A stretch of DNA of 64,000 nucleotides from Sialis fuliginosa (Eukaryota > Arthropoda > Insecta > Megaloptera > Sialidae), in NCBI GenBank assembly GCA_961205875.1, contig OY540816.1, positions 6,396,701 through 6,460,700 on the forward strand, read 5' to 3'. A program made the position numbers and the translations under genes. Under the pieces are notes generated by a model. It saw only the letters and a program-made list of their open reading frames with translations, had not been told where the DNA came from and did not search any database. Shown in pieces: positions 1 to 10,960 of the stretch. How positions within the stretch are numbered: position 1 is the stretch's first letter; every line of letters starts with the position of its first letter.

Positions 1-495
1 TGGGGGTCATATCCAAGACTGGTGCCAAAGATACTCCTGATAACATGCAACATCCACTTAGAATTATATTATTATACATAATGGTTATAATAATATTGTT
101 TTTGTATATCTTTATATATATATTTTAAAAATAACATGGATAAGTATATGTATATTTATGTATTCATATATAATCCTCAAAGAAATAAAATATTTATAAA
201 ATAGATACATAACATAGCTTTTATATATTCTCATATCCTGCTTGTTCTTTGTCATTCGTAAAGTCAATAACACACAGGTGTTGCTATCAAGGAATAACGT
301 AGACATGCAATATTAAATCTCGTGCAACGAAAGTTTTGTTTATAGTTGAAAATTTTCATAAAATAGTATATCTATATGCACAGATATGTGTATATTTAGG
401 TTCTGTTTTCATGTTTAAACTAACATATTATTATGTATATTTGAAATAATATCATCCTAAGAAAATATAAAAATATCTAGCCTCGATTTATCTAC

Positions 496-1058
496 TTTTT
501 ACTTCCATGAAAGAAATGGAATATATACCATCGAAAAATCGTGCCCGAGAAAATGACAAATTCTGATTGTACTAACTTCAAAACGTAAAGAAAAGTGAAT
601 TTCGGCATGGCGGCTGTGCGTGTGTCTGTGTGTATCTCACTAATTTTGATAAGATTTGGTACATTTGCAGTTCAATTGAATCTAAGGGACATTTATTATT
701 TGTACGTGCCTAAACAGTCATTAAAGGGGTGAAAAACACACTTAAAATTTGAATTTTAAATACTAATATGTCATTAATTCATGTTGCCTTGGAAACAAAT
801 GCAACTAAATTCAAATTATCAAATTAGTTTTTCTACGAATGTGAATTATGTTTTTGACATTAGAAAACTAATATTTATATACAAATGGCAAAAAGAGCTA
901 AAACCGTTGTAAGTATATATGTTTTTTTAATGTATTACGATATGTATATTCATAGTAGTAGGTTATATAAATAAAATATTTAAAAAAATGTATATTTAAA
1001 AATTATTTAAAAAGATAGAAAGAACATGGAAGTCATGTATGGTTCTCCATACCGATAT
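496..1058 (+). mobile_element. HINE-like element, family A (copy 1, internally deleted)
   Basis: The 5' end has the ACTTCC subterminal repeat and hairpin, and the 3' end has AGAACATGGAAGT followed by a TATGGTTCTCCATA hairpin. About 190 bases present in other copies are missing right after the GTGTGTCTGTGTGT tract. It does not encode a protein. Confidence 0.75.
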
Positions 1059-1257
1059 TTAGTTCAATCTCACTTGAATTTTGAGACTTTCTTATATGCT
1101 TATAAGATGAGACTAATCTTATTTTTTACTATGTTGATTAATTGTAATTTTATCCCAAGCGAAACAAGATTAATTAAAAATTTTAATAATATGTCTTGAA
1201 ACTAAAAGAAGTAAAAGTCTTCACCTACTAACGACATATAATATATTTTCCCAATTC

Positions 1258-1668
1258 TTTCACAATTCTCACCCCCCCCCCCCCCCTCCCCCATACAATA
1301 AAATTTCAAATAAATATAGAAAAATAGCTTAGAGTGTTAATTTCTAATATTAAACCTTCTTTCGAAAAACTTTCTTCTGCAAAACAAGCCCAAGGGAGTC
1401 ACAAATAATTATTAATTTTGTTTTTAATTGAATATTGATACTTAAGTTAATTATTAAATACATTGTGCAGTACTGATACAATCCTATTTATAAGTGTATT
1501 ATATCAGTGTATATGTAAACGTGTATTTTATTTTTTACCGTGTCAAAATGTATTTTATTGCTTTTCTTTCAGTACATTAAATGAATTTGTAAATAAATTT
1601 TTTTCTCATTTTTTCTTGATATGCTCGCGCCCCCCATTTAGTTTTATCGCGCCCCACTTAAGGTGTTA
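1258..1668 (-). mobile_element. hAT-like element, same family, eroded copy
   Basis: This minus-orientation copy keeps the CTCACCCC...CCATACAATAAA region and the TGTCAAAATGTATTTTATTG segment. It also has an eroded GATATGCTCGCGCCCCCCAT end. The G-run of the family has expanded to an uninterrupted C tract of about 15 at 1272-1287. Termini and target duplications are lost. Confidence 0.65.
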
Positions 1669-1897
1669 ATATATTGTTAAATATTCCCGCTAATAAATAT
1701 TATTAAATAAAAAAACACTTAATTATTCAATCTACATTCCATATCGAAATAAGTATTCCTTTATTGCTTCATCAAATACAATGATAGGTCGGTGTTCCGT
1801 GTTAACGGCGCAGGGCGTATGTGAGAACGATCTAACTGTATACATACATATTAGCCTAGATGAGCAACTCCATAATTAAGTGTGTTGTATATACATT

Positions 1898-1986
1898 CCG
1901 GAGGCGGTTATCCGGGCCAGCCGGATTATCAAAGCGATGTACAACCGGGTGGGGAAGAAGGATAAGAACAAAGACAATGTGTAAAT
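1898..1986 (+). CDS. Possible short terminal exon of an unknown gene
   Basis: A compact GC-rich stretch stands out from A/T-rich surroundings. One frame reads AVIRASRIIKAMYNRVGKKD then KNKDNV and a TAA stop, with high G/C at third positions, and could follow the AG at 1897-1898. A second overlapping frame reads HSGGGYPGQPDYQSDVQPGG then EEG and stop. Neither was recognised, no upstream exon was found, and the acceptor is weak. It may be the tail of a gene whose other exons lie to the left of the window. Confidence 0.28.
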
Positions 1987-2132
1987 AACATACATAAACT
2001 GCCAGTCCGACGATTAATAATTACTTCTATTTGAAGATTATGCTATGAAAATATCTTTTTCATGTAAATATTATATTATATAGTTCATGTAAGTACTCTA
2101 TAATAATATGTACAATGCTCGTTAACTATTTT

Positions 2133-2632
2133 TGCTTAATCGCAATATCGAAGATATTGTGATTGTTTCAGATTAAGACAAAAAAAATGTTCTCCGATTT
2201 CAAAATTTTAAATAGATCTTTCCGTTTCACGCCAAGACAAACACTTTTCGTTCCGTGTCTGTCTGTCTGTCCGTGTGTCCGTCCCCTAAATACTTGTCAC
2301 ACGCATAACTCATGAACCACTGAACCGATATTGTTGAAACTTGGTCGGATGGATGGGTCTGACTTAAGGACGGTCCCATTCCAAAATCATATAAATCGTG
2401 TGTAAGGAGGAGAGGTGACATACAAAAATTTTTTTTTTTCAAGATATCTCAAGAACGACACATGTTACGTGAAAATTTTATAGAATATTTTTTGTAGAGC
2501 ATTAAATTTCCTATAATATGGGTCTACAACGTTTGTTGTAAAATGTTCCCTTACAAAGATTTATCTCAATTTATTTTTAAAAATCGTGTTTTGTTTTTCT
2601 TAACTGATATTTGCTTGGACATATTAAATTTT
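2133..2632 (+). mobile_element. HINE-like element, family B (copy 1, 3'-truncated)
   Basis: It starts with the TGCTT...CGCAATATCGAAG end and carries the CTGTCTGTCTGTCCGTGTGT tract. The conserved CATGAACCACTGAACCGATA block typical of insect HINE/DINE elements follows. It breaks off before the 20-bp tandem repeats and the 3' subterminal repeat. Confidence 0.7.
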
Positions 2633-3487
2633 GTATTCTCAATTATAAAAATCTAGGTTTTGGTGCAAATGTACGTGAGATCGTCACGCCTAAACCATTG
2701 GACGTATCAGTGCCATATTCACACCATATATTCGTTTGGTGCTCCGTTAGATTTATCTTTTTTAGACCCGGTAGGTGGCGCTGAGGTCGAAATTGAGTAT
2801 TAATTGTCCATATTATGTTAGTTACGTGGAAATAAATATTTTAACAAAAAATGGACCTGATGGCGCTGGAATCGAGATATTTACGAAAATGATAATATAA
2901 CATAATAATATATAGTATATTATAATATTATATAATAAAATATTAGCATCACCCAGGCATAAATACAAAATATCCAGCGAGAAGCAAAATATTATTTAAT
3001 AAAGATTTTAAATAATAAATAATGTGTCTTCTGGTTGATTATTAAAGTGTTATTCATTAATTAAAATTCCAATTAGGATGTTAATCAATATAAAAATTAA
3101 TTATTTTGTTCAAAACATAAAAACTCAAATACAGGTAAAATTGAATTGCAAATGTCTGAAAAGTTTTATTGAAGAGGCAACGTTTTCAAAGCAGCTGTAA
3201 AAAAATACTACAGTTAGAATTATACAAACTTCATGTTATAAAAAATTTCAAAAGTTTTTGTATAAATTCACAAAGTAGGTATATAAAGTAATTGAAATAT
3301 TTCAAACCGGTTTTATATTCGCCAGAAAAAAGAATTTTTGAGGATGATATATTAGTGTTTTTTTTCTTTGAAAGTAATTCATAATAAGAGAAAACATATC
3401 TACGTCGAATATATTTATTATACAGTATAACATCGATTCATTCAATAAATAACCACGAATTTGTAATTCTTAAAATTACTTTATTAT
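2633..3487. other. A/T-rich DNA, possibly remnants of a Helitron-like body
   Basis: The stretch 2640-2870 (GTGCCATATTCACACCATAT, GGTAGGTGGCGCTGAGGTCG) follows HINE B copy 1 and has the moderate composition of old element sequence. The rest is plain A/T-rich sequence. No gene. Confidence 0.3.
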
Positions 3488-3766
3488 TAGAGGTTGGAAA
3501 AATAGTTTTTCAACTATTGCGTAAAAATGCATTTATTGTAATTTTTATTACATACCTCCACCGTTTTCAGAAAACTGGTTTGATTGAACATGATTTGAAA
3601 TCAACTATTTGCAACTACCTTTCCAACTATTTTTAAACTATTTGCGACACTTTTTACTGCTTCGTTCGCACTAATTATTATTAAATCGTAAAAAAAACTA
3701 TTTTCCGAAAAAAAATTCAACTAGTAACTATTTCATTGAAAATAACAACTATTTTTCCAATCTCTA
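3488..3766. mobile_element. hAT-like MITE (279 bp) with perfect 8-bp TSD
   Basis: The ends TAGAGGTTGGAAAAATAGTT and AACTATTTTTCCAATCTCTA are inverted. TTTATTAT flanks both sides (3480-3487 and 3767-3774). AACTATTT motifs recur subterminally. Non-coding. Confidence 0.85.
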
Positions 3767-4619
3767 TTTATTATAAATTCATCAAAACAATTCAATTTTG
3801 TAAAAAATAATAAAGAAATACTAAAGGATTTGTAATTATGGTAAAAAAATTGTTCATAAAAAGATTTTTTTTGTTATCTTTGTTGAGATGAATGACGTTA
3901 AAAAAATTTTTTTTAGACAAAATATTTGGAGCTGTGTATTTTTAGCTTTAAAATAAATAAATAAATTGCGTTCTTTGCTTAATATATCTGTTGAAAAAAG
4001 TTGGAAATCAAATCTAAAAAACCAGTTTGAAGATAATATGTACTTTCACTTTTAAATATATAAAAAATAAAAATATTTTCTAACCTCATAAGCTTACAAT
4101 AATACACAGATAATAAATTGACTTAGGCCAAGAAATCCTTGTTTTATATACAACGAAAACAAAATCTTCTTAATATAAGAATTAGGCTATTGATTAGAGG
4201 TTTTTGAAAAATTGATTATCAGAATACTTACATTTACATTTTATGAAAATTTGAATAGACAAAAGTTAATATTAATTATATTTATGTTTCTTGTATAATT
4301 TTTTTTTAATATTTTAAAGCTTCCATTTTGATGGGAAATTCAATTTTCTACAATTTTTTTTATTTTGTAAAATTGTCTAATTCTGCTTAATTTTCGAGTT
4401 ATACTTAAAACATTGAAAAGGGACTTACTCTCCCCTCAAAAACGCAAGAGTGAATTTAGTAGCACTTTGTGATGTTATCATCTGTAGGTGTCAAACAAAC
4501 ATATAAAATAATAAAAACCCTTTAACGTAATTGTTCCTTTGTACCTCTTATTTTCCGATATAATCAATAGCCTAAGTATACTCTTAATTTAACATACTAT
4601 ATTATTGTATATTCTTATA

Positions 4620-4929
4620 CAGTGTATTCCAAGTTGATTAAGACATAGGAAATTTAACATGGGGGTAATTAGAAATGTTGTAGTAACCTTTGGTCGAATT
4701 TAACGATGTGTGATTGGTGTATTTTGAAATGCCGCCTCGAAACTAACTGATAAATTTTAGGCAGATATACATTTGAAAACAAAATACTAATTACAATTTT
4801 ATTAAATTTTGTGGCGGCATTTCCAAATGGACCAATCACACATCGTTAAATTTGACCAAAGGTTACTACAACACTTCTAATTGCCTCCATGTTAAATTTC
4901 CTATGTCTTAATCAAATTGGAATACACTG
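4620..4929. mobile_element. Foldback MITE G (copy 1, 310 bp), TA-flanked
   Basis: The ends CAGTGTATTCCAAGTTGATT and AATTGGAATACACTG are inverted, with arms of roughly 150 bp that cover almost the whole element. TA borders both ends, as for Tc1/mariner-type MITEs. Confidence 0.85.
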
Positions 4930-5087
4930 TATAAAGAAAATATTGTTTTCATTATATAATTATAAATCAAGGATTTATTGCCCCAAAAGACAACCATTCT
5001 ACCGATGTATATGTATGTATTATAGTCATTATGATTACCATTAATATATATTTTTTGTTGCGTGTAGACAAATTTGCAAAGTGCTTA

Positions 5088-5369
5088 TTACGAAAATTTA
5101 AATAATAAATGAACCGGTATAATATCACATCGTCTAAATCCTGCAGCTCCTTTTACATTGACAACGGACATTAAGTACGATGGGGCAGAATTAATGAGCT
5201 GAAGAGAACCGAACCCTTTAAACCCCGTCGTTGTGTAAGGACCTTTGTCATTCTTCGGCCACGGGTCACTTCTGAATAAAAACAAAGGAGCGAGACCAAG
5301 TGATAAGTGCCTCGAGCAGTGGCGGCTCGTCAGGTGACCCACTATCATACAGATAAAATTAACATACAA
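5088..5369 (-). pseudogene. Unrecognised coding-like fragment
   Basis: The minus strand keeps a 93-codon open frame. Its middle reads SLGLAPLFLFRSDPWPKNDK and GPYTTTGFKGFGSLQLINSA, followed by SYLMSVVNVKGAAGFRRCDI. The composition is far less A/T-rich than the flanks, which suggests former or current coding DNA. It is cut on one side by the terminal repeat of a hAT-like element at 5320. No family was recognised. It could be a piece of transposase or a host exon broken by that insertion. Confidence 0.3.
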
Positions 5370-5595
5370 TTTAATTCACGTTAAGAAAGTAGAGGTAAAA
5401 ATGTATTAGCTGGTACAAAATATGTCTGGTCTTAATGGTTTTAAATTTCCTATATCTATTTCTGAAAGTTCACGAAAAATCCCTTTACCTTTTGAAAAAA
5501 AACAAACGCCGCATCACATTTTTCAAAATATGTGAAAAACTATCTTTTACTTTCAATGTATTTAAAAGAGTTTGTATACAAAAAATAATGTTTTT

Positions 5596-6378
5596 TTACT
5601 TCCATGTTCTGAAAGAAATGGAAGTATTGTAATACCATCGAAAAATCGTATCCGAGAAAATGACAAATTCTGATTGTACTAACTTCAAAACGTAAAGAAA
5701 AGTTAATTTCCGCATGGCGGATGTGCGTGTGTCTGTGTGTCTGGATGTAGAATTTTTTTTCGTTCACGATAACTACTGTAAAAATGCACCGATCTGAATT
5801 ATTTTTGGGGAAAATGTTTGTCTCAGTGAGTACTCCAGACCTATTGATTTTGGTGCTAATCGGATTAGGGGTTTTGGAAACATTCGAAATTTTGTAACTT
5901 TTTTCGTTTAAAAAGTGAACATTGCGAGTATTATCTCACTAATTTTGATAAGATTTGGTACATTTACAGTTCAATTGAATCTAAGGGACATTTATTAATT
6001 GTACGTGCCCAAACAGCCGTTAAAGGGGTGAAAAACACACTTAAAATTTGAATTTTAAACACTAATTAATACGTCATTAATTCATGTTGCTATGGAAACA
6101 AATGCAACTAAATTCAAATTGTCAAATTAGTTGTTCTACGAATGTGTATTGTGTTTTTGACATTAGGACATTAGAAAACTAATATTTATATACAAATGGC
6201 AATAACAGCTGTAACTGTTGTAAGTATACATATATGTTTTTTATGTATTGCGATATTTATATTCATATAGTAGTAGGTTATATAAATAAAATATTTAAAA
6301 AAATGTATATTTGAAAATTATATAAAAAGATAGAAAGAACATGGAAGTCATATAATATGGTTCTCCATACCGATATTA
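5596..6378 (+). mobile_element. HINE-like element, family A (copy 2, full length ~0.78 kb)
   Basis: This is the reference copy. The 5' subterminal repeat ACTTCCATGTTCT is followed by a hairpin that pairs with ATGGAAGT, then a GTGCGTGTGTCTGTGTGTCT tract and a conserved body. The 3' subterminal repeat is AGAACATGGAAGT, followed by a short hairpin and ACCGATAT. Subterminal inverted repeats, a microsatellite and a 3' hairpin are the hallmarks of Helentron-derived interspersed elements. Short open frames inside it are incidental. Confidence 0.75.
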
Positions 6379-6622
6379 TTTTAATGTTGTTTTGTGCGTT
6401 TTTTCAACTGTTTGATTTCCTTAAAAATATCATAGAAGCACAACAATTTAATATGTAAATGAGTGTTTTATATGCATGTAGTTTGTAGTTTTAATTGGTT
6501 GTATATCATAATAGAGTATGTATCACAGTATCGAAATATGTAGGTAGCTGAAAATGTTGTAGGTTGAAAACTAAAATAGGTAGAGGTTTCCGTTATAGGT
6601 ATTTCTTATAAATGTTTAGGTA

Positions 6623-7009
6623 CAGTCGCCTGCATTAATGGTCTTGCAGTTTGTATTCATTTTCGTTTATCACAAACTTAGTAGGCTCCTCCCATTTGAT
6701 TATTATAATATTTAAATCATTTCTCCATGTATCAAACAAAGACAGATATTTTGAAATTCATTTGCTAGATAAAGAACTACTCTTCGTTTATAGTACTCAT
6801 ATATATTTGTGCAGTTAAATTATTATGTAATCTATTGAAAATTGTATACGTAAATTTTGTGGCAATAAATATTTGATATTCCGAATTTTAGTGTTTAAAT
6901 ATATTAAACTTGATAGAAAAAGATAACCGATGATGTTTGTCTTTAAATTTGTAATCTGTTGTAAGCGATTCTAGCCTTTAGGGTGCTAGACGAGTTCTGC
7001 AGGCGACTG
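6623..7009. mobile_element. TA-flanked MITE (387 bp)
   Basis: Inverted ends CAGTCGCCTGCA and TGCAGGCGACTG are each bordered by TA, fitting the Tc1/mariner superfamily. No coding potential. Confidence 0.8.
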
Positions 7010-7094
7010 TACATAGAAAATAAATCAAAAAAGGCTTATATAATTATTTTATAGCTTTGAATTTTATGTGTTAATATGAACCTATGGCTGTATA

Positions 7095-7663
7095 GGGTAA
7101 TGGCACCAGTCTTGACAACAACCCCAGTAATAACAACATTTTAATTAAATGTACTGAATTAGAAATATGTGTTGATATTTGATTACTACCATTTCTGAAT
7201 ATTAATCTATATACATTTAACTGTCTTACAGCGTGATTTGATGATAATCGGCCAATAAGTGTCAAAATGATGGACATTTAAACTAATTATTATTATAATT
7301 TATTTATTAATTATCATATTATCATAGCAACTGCTTTACATTGTTTCAAATTTGACGATTATTTCTTTTATATCTTTTGTGTCGTAGTACTTATCATTTT
7401 GTAATCATTAGCAAGTGTCCATCACGGCGTGTTTATTACTGGTTTTACTTTATCCATTACTGGAGAAAAAACATAAACAAAATAAAAGGCTATAATTTAA
7501 AAAACAAACTATATTTGCGGAATTTGGTAATACAATTGATTAAATAAAGAGTTACTTGTTTTATTAGTAACATGAGTTCATGAGAATTACAAAAAGAAGC
7601 CCATTAAACCAAAAAAAAAACGAAAACTTGCTCTTATAGCGGCCATAACTGGTACCTTTACCT
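7095..7663. mobile_element. TA-flanked element F (copy 1, 569 bp)
   Basis: The ends GGGTAATGGCACCAGTC and ACTGGTACCTTTACCT are inverted and TA-flanked. The minus strand keeps a reading frame (RLIFRNGSNQISTHISNSVH) whose amino acids are conserved in the other two copies at 27222 and 52141, which suggests descent from a coding element. Confidence 0.7.
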
Positions 7664-8042
7664 TATTTTTAAATTTAATTATTATACAATTATAATTTGC
7701 ATTTTGTAATATTGTACATTATAACCATAACTGATTACAAAATATTTTTTAAATCGTATACAATAATAATAAATATGGATGGTTATAACGAGCCGCTACT
7801 GATCTCGGGTCTTGCAGGATAACACACAAAACTAAGATCAATATTTGTATTCATTACTTACACGTCACTTCGTACAGTTTCAGAGTGAAAAAATATTTAT
7901 CTTCCATACTAAGTTCAAATTAAATTTTAATAAATTATATTAATCAAAATGAGTTCAATAAAAAGACAATATCATTAATTAAGATACGATTTGCAAATGA
8001 TATAAAACTGTTGTGTTATTATTTCAACCAACAACAAATGGT

Positions 8043-8627
8043 TATTTGTGTATCTAGGGTGTAAAATGATAGTTTTCCGCACGAGTGGGAATGTTTGTTA
8101 GTCGAGGCGCCATACGAGTGCGAAAAACGCATTTTACACCCGAGGTGTACTCAATATTTTGTCTACAACCATATTTATTATATAATATTAACAATATTAA
8201 TATAATATAATAATTAATTTATATACTTTGTATTTTATATATTTATATTTATATTATATTACATTTATATTTTCATTAAAATGTGTTTCTTAATTTGTTA
8301 TTCTATAATATAAGATGGATAAGTGGTGATACTGAGAAATAACATAAGTGTGCACCACTAGAGATATCAGAAGCTGCAAATTCTGTAATTTTAAATTTAC
8401 TATCTGCTAAATCTAAATTGATATATGAAAATTACACATAATACCATGAATTGTGCCAAGAAAAAACCTTAAGGTTTGTTTATATTATATTTAATTTTAT
8501 TAATAATTTTGTTGCGTAAAAAACCTTTTTACGCACGGCGAGCGCAAAAGTACTACTTTACAGTACTTTACACACTGAAATGTCAATGAAAAAGCCTATT
8601 TTTTTAAACGGTTGTAGAAAAATATTA
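8043..8627. mobile_element. Element H (copy 1), tyrosine-recombinase (Crypton-like) derived
   Basis: The left side forms a hairpin (GTGTAAAATG...CATTTTACAC). AATATTTTGTCTACAACC near 8150 has an inverted partner GGTTGTAGAAAAATATT ending at 8627. In between, 8346-8473 translates as KCAPLEISEAANSVILNLLS and AKSKLIYENYT-stop-YHELCQEK. This resembles the N-terminal core-binding region that begins arthropod Crypton-like tyrosine recombinases. Only that small part remains. Confidence 0.55.
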
Positions 8628-9469
8628 TTTTCATGTCTACCCATTGAATTCAAAGTAAATAATTGCAAAAAAAATCTACTATATTATGAATGTAATGTTT
8701 CACATCTTAACCAAAAAGAATGTATTCAAAACAGTATACTATAAATAATTTTTTAAATCACATGGGGTGATATTTTTGAAGGAAGTACCTAACGTTAGCT
8801 TCATGAAAATATGTAATAACTCACTTTTTATAACGTTCCCTTCATTCCTTGACAAGCTCCCACCCTCCGGTATATTTTCGTGTTTATCCTCCGAGCTTCA
8901 CCATGTTGATAAATAAAAATTCATAAAATATTGACGTTCTGGATAACTCCAAAGCCGATTGAAGCGGCCGTTATGCGCCGCCTCTACACGATGGAGTATT
9001 TTGTGTGATGTTAATAACATTTAATCAATTTGTATGGATACGTGTACAAATATATTTCCTAATTTATTCGTATTTCAAACAGAAGTGTATATTTATTATT
9101 TAATGTACCTAACCTTTGATGCATATATTTAAAATCTATATATTATATGTATGTTGTGTTTCGTTTATTGCAAATTAATTTTTAAAATACATTAAATTAA
9201 AATTGACATCGATCGATACTTCCTTTTGCATATAAAACAAACATTTACAAATACACATACATATATATTTGTGTATATTATGTAATGATATTTATTTCTT
9301 TTGTGCTAAAATCAAATTGAGCTGTATCAACGATATATATGTAGTACCTAACATATTAGTAGTTTAAAATGACTATTATTTTAATTTTTTCATTTTTATT
9401 TTCGCTTGACGGCCATATTTTTTTCTGGAAACAACATTTTTCGCGTTGTAAATTTTATATTTATATATT
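8628..9469. other. A/T-rich DNA with one short coding-like stretch
   Basis: Only 8930-9008 stands out. It reads ILTFWITPKPIEAAVMRRLY then TMEYFV and stop with high third-position G/C. It is too short to call and has no obvious acceptor nearby. The remainder shows nothing. Confidence 0.25.
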
Positions 9470-10287
9470 ACTAGCTGAGCCCACGTGGCTTCGCTCGCGT
9501 GGACTACGGAATTATTGTTTAGGATTTAAAATATATATAATTGAATTAAGTACAAACACGATTAGTTATTATTGTAATAAAAACCAAACAACACTTCAAT
9601 CACCTACGTAACAAAAACGAATCAGAACAAAAAGTAAAAATAATTTTTGTTCTATTTAAATTTAAAAGTTAATTATTGAAAACAAAATAAACAATTGACA
9701 ATCAAAAGAATACCGGCCTGTTCCCTCTGCCCAGCGTTTAGTTGGCACGCTCCCTCCTTACCGCACGCCGCGACACGGGTTGCCATCGCGTGAATAATAT
9801 GTTTCCGTATGTATATTTCGATATTTTCTAAACTATACGACCAAATTGGATGCTCTAAAGGGCAAATTATATCTACATTAAGTACTTATGACGATGAAAT
9901 AATTTATTTCGATAAGGATTAATGTTTTGCAGGTCATAAGTCCACGTAAACAAAACCCAAATATTTTAAATTTTCTTTGTAACATAAAAGCAGTCATTGT
10001 GGCTTAAATATAAAAGTTGGACATATGGTGTCGCTGACTTTATTGTAGATCTTTTGATTCTTCACAATTCTTTAATATATTATTTTGTTCTACTATTATC
10101 TACTATTATCGTCACTGCTTAGTTGTTATGTTACCTAACGTAACAAAATATAGCCTATAACCTGGCCAAAGAATGTACCTATGAATTTAAAAAGAAATCA
10201 CGTAAATCTGATAAGTGGTTCTCGTGTGATAAGAACACTAACGGACAGACAGACAGAGATACGTTGAGCTTTATATATATTAAGGAT
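9470..10287 (+). mobile_element. HINE-like element, family C (copy 1, full)
   Basis: It opens with CTAGCTGAGCCCACGTGGCT and ends with GACAGACAGACAGAG...TTTATATATATTAAGGAT. Near the 3' end it carries a degenerate AGTGGTTCTCGTGTGATAAG block. The architecture resembles widely spread insect non-autonomous Helentrons. It is non-coding. This copy preserves the empty site for the insertion seen in copy 2. Confidence 0.7.
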
Positions 10288-10896
10288 GTTGTAACTATAT
10301 AAGCTCCATCCTAAAAAAAGATTACCGATGATATTTATCTTAATATTTTTGAATCTAAAATAAAATATATTTCTATAATATAAATTCTACACCCTATATT
10401 ATTATGTAAAACACACATTCACGAGTTTATAAAAACAAGATATAACATGTTAACTCATTTACATCATATTTTTTCAATCGCGTATAAAAAAATCTATAAA
10501 ACTGAAGCACCCAGGAGTACATAGACAGGCGCTTGTATAATACAATAACGAACTCTATCGTCACAGAGTTTATCGACAGAACGCAGTAGGTGTGTTAATG
10601 TAACCATATTTCACGGTTCCGCGGTGCGTAATAGTTTCCGGTAATAGGTCACGGTTCACTAGCCCGAATCACACCAATATGCAGTTTGATCACATATAGG
10701 TAATAGGTACCACCCTTACCTCGTATCTGACGTTCACTCAACGCCTGCCGTACACTACTACATGTTACCTACCTGTTTACCAGCTCTGTGCGACTTCTTG
10801 CAGCATGCTGGATGTTGATATTCAAAAATAAACAAGATATGATATTTATTAAATACTGTGTTTGTGAGAGTAATTATTTCAATTTATCTGTGGTGA
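10288..10896. other. Repeat-free stretch with a comparatively GC-rich block
   Basis: No element was recognised. The part 10580-10800 is markedly richer in G+C and CpG than its surroundings (for example CACGGTTCCGCGGTGCGTAA). It has possible minus-strand donors (GAG/GTAAGG, ACAG/GTAGGT) but no long frame. It could be a promoter or a non-coding first exon. That is inference. Confidence 0.3.
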
Positions 10897-10943
10897 ATTT
10901 AGCACGAGGAAGCACCGTGCATTTACTTGGCAGATGTTTTTTT
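10897..10943 (+). mobile_element. HINE family B 3' end fragment
   Basis: Only the terminal segment is present: TTTAGCACGAGGAAGCACCG through ACTTGGCAGATG and a T run. It is identical in layout to the 3' end at 16247-16285 and stands immediately before the tandem-repeat element Q. Confidence 0.6.
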
Positions 10944-10960
10944 TATAAATTATTCTAGCT

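Larger units (their letters stand above)
5320..7806. mobile_element. Possible large hAT-like element containing nested copies A2, 6623 and F1
   Basis: CAGTGGCGGCTCGTCAGG at 5320 has an inverted partner TAACGAGCCGCTACTG ending at 7806, matching in 14 of 16 positions. The 8-bp flanks GCCTCGAG and ATCTCGGG agree in only 5 positions, so the target duplication is unproven. Three clear younger elements lie within it, and the rest is A/T-rich. Confidence 0.5.

Noticed and set aside
1272-1287. Poly-C tract as a possible G-quadruplex regulatory site
   Set aside because: It corresponds to the expanded G run of a degraded hAT element with no gene nearby. A simple-sequence expansion is enough to explain it.
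9369-9611. 80-codon frame at the start of HINE C
   Set aside because: It runs from A/T-rich flank into the non-coding element and is not kept in the other copies.
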